DNA of 64,000 bases from JAFKFI01 sp963795435 (GTDB lineage Bacteria; Pseudomonadota; Alphaproteobacteria; Acetobacterales; Acetobacteraceae): assembly GCA_963795435.1 (NCBI GenBank), contig CAWCHV010000003.1, forward strand, positions 124,001 to 188,000, in the 5' to 3' direction. Position 1 is the first letter of the stretch. Each line of letters opens with the position of its first letter. The notes beneath the pieces are model-generated. The model was not told the origin of the DNA. It made no database searches and worked only from the letters and a program-made list of their open reading frames with translations. Of this stretch, positions 63,928 to 64,000 are shown piece after piece. Both the position numbers and the translations under genes were made by a program.

Positions 63928-64000
63928 AACACTCCCACCTGGGCCAGTTTGCCGAGCAGGATTTCCTCGTCGAACGGCTTCATGACGTATTCCTGCGCGC
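63924..64000 (-). CDS. CheY-like response regulator, C terminus only
   Basis: The last 24 codons of a receiver-domain protein that continues past the right edge. The frame reads AQEYVMKPFDEEILLGKLAQVGVL and stops with TGA overlapping the cheB GTG. The K-P-F motif is the conserved lysine-proline after beta5 of CheY-type receivers. It is most likely cheY of the chemotaxis operon. Confidence 0.8.
   Translation of the reverse strand, partial: AQEYVMKPFDEEILLGKLAQVGVL

Overview
The window is GC-rich DNA from an alphaproteobacterium, most likely a member of the Rhodospirillales/Acetobacteraceae. The evidence is gene order and family content: ubiG–lysC–ptsP, ispG/hisS–prfA–prmC–DUF4167, bolA–DnaJ–cobS–cobT, xerD–aroK–aroB, secA next to a parvulin and argJ, DUF1178, an RHH_4 regulator and an orphan alcohol-dehydrogenase-type triheme cytochrome. 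Genus cannot be decided from sequence alone. No rRNA, tRNA, CRISPR array, prophage or intact insertion sequence was seen.

Layout. 1-1.4 kb: the 3' end of an RraA-like gene and two small secreted proteins, one of the PsiF family. 1.4-6.6 kb: a minus-strand glycan-type operon (two glycosyltransferases, an ELM1 protein, a 627-residue unknown). 6.8-16 kb: an AstE-like hydrolase, then MoCF, GNAT-Nudix fusion, unknown, argJ and parvulin genes on the minus strand, divergent from secA. 16-21.3 kb: a respiratory operon encoding a B-family (ba3-type) haem-copper oxidase with a tiny one-helix subunit and three c-type cytochromes. 21-31 kb: a phosphoesterase with a Pho-box-like site, an MFS exporter, accA, a TetR/MFS divergent pair with two matching operators, xerD and a fused aroK-aroB gene. 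31-38 kb: bolA, J-domain protein, cobS, cobT, a Tat-type amidohydrolase and a serine hydrolase. 38-46 kb: LysR, a flavin-type protein, maleylacetoacetate isomerase, a degenerate histidine kinase, rpmB, an ATM1-like ABC exporter and a Nudix/DUF4743 protein. 46-60 kb: prmC, prfA, hisS, an inserted histidine kinase plus an AT-rich patch, ispG, a RodZ-like gene, ptsP, a nitronate monooxygenase, lysC and ubiG. 60-64 kb: DUF1178, glutaredoxin, a D-amino-acid lyase-like PLP enzyme and a cheR-cheB-cheY operon that runs off the right edge.

The most important technical observation is a scatter of single-base indels. Seven otherwise well-conserved genes (the triheme cytochrome, the serine hydrolase, maleylacetoacetate isomerase, prmC, the RodZ-like gene, the nitronate monooxygenase and lysC) each switch frame once, and adding or removing one base restores a canonical full-length protein. 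An eighth case, the xerD C terminus, is suspected. Because prmC and lysC are rarely dispensable, consensus errors in the assembly are more likely than gene decay. These genes are listed as 'pseudogene' with the position of the break.

No entirely new multi-gene system stands out. The best candidates for novelty are the oxidase cluster with its orphan Adh-type cytochrome, the low-GC island with an asparagine-repeat protein between ispG and hisS, the unknown in the ELM1/glycosyltransferase operon, and several strong dyad operators (near the TetR pair, before the DUF2889 gene and before the LysR gene).
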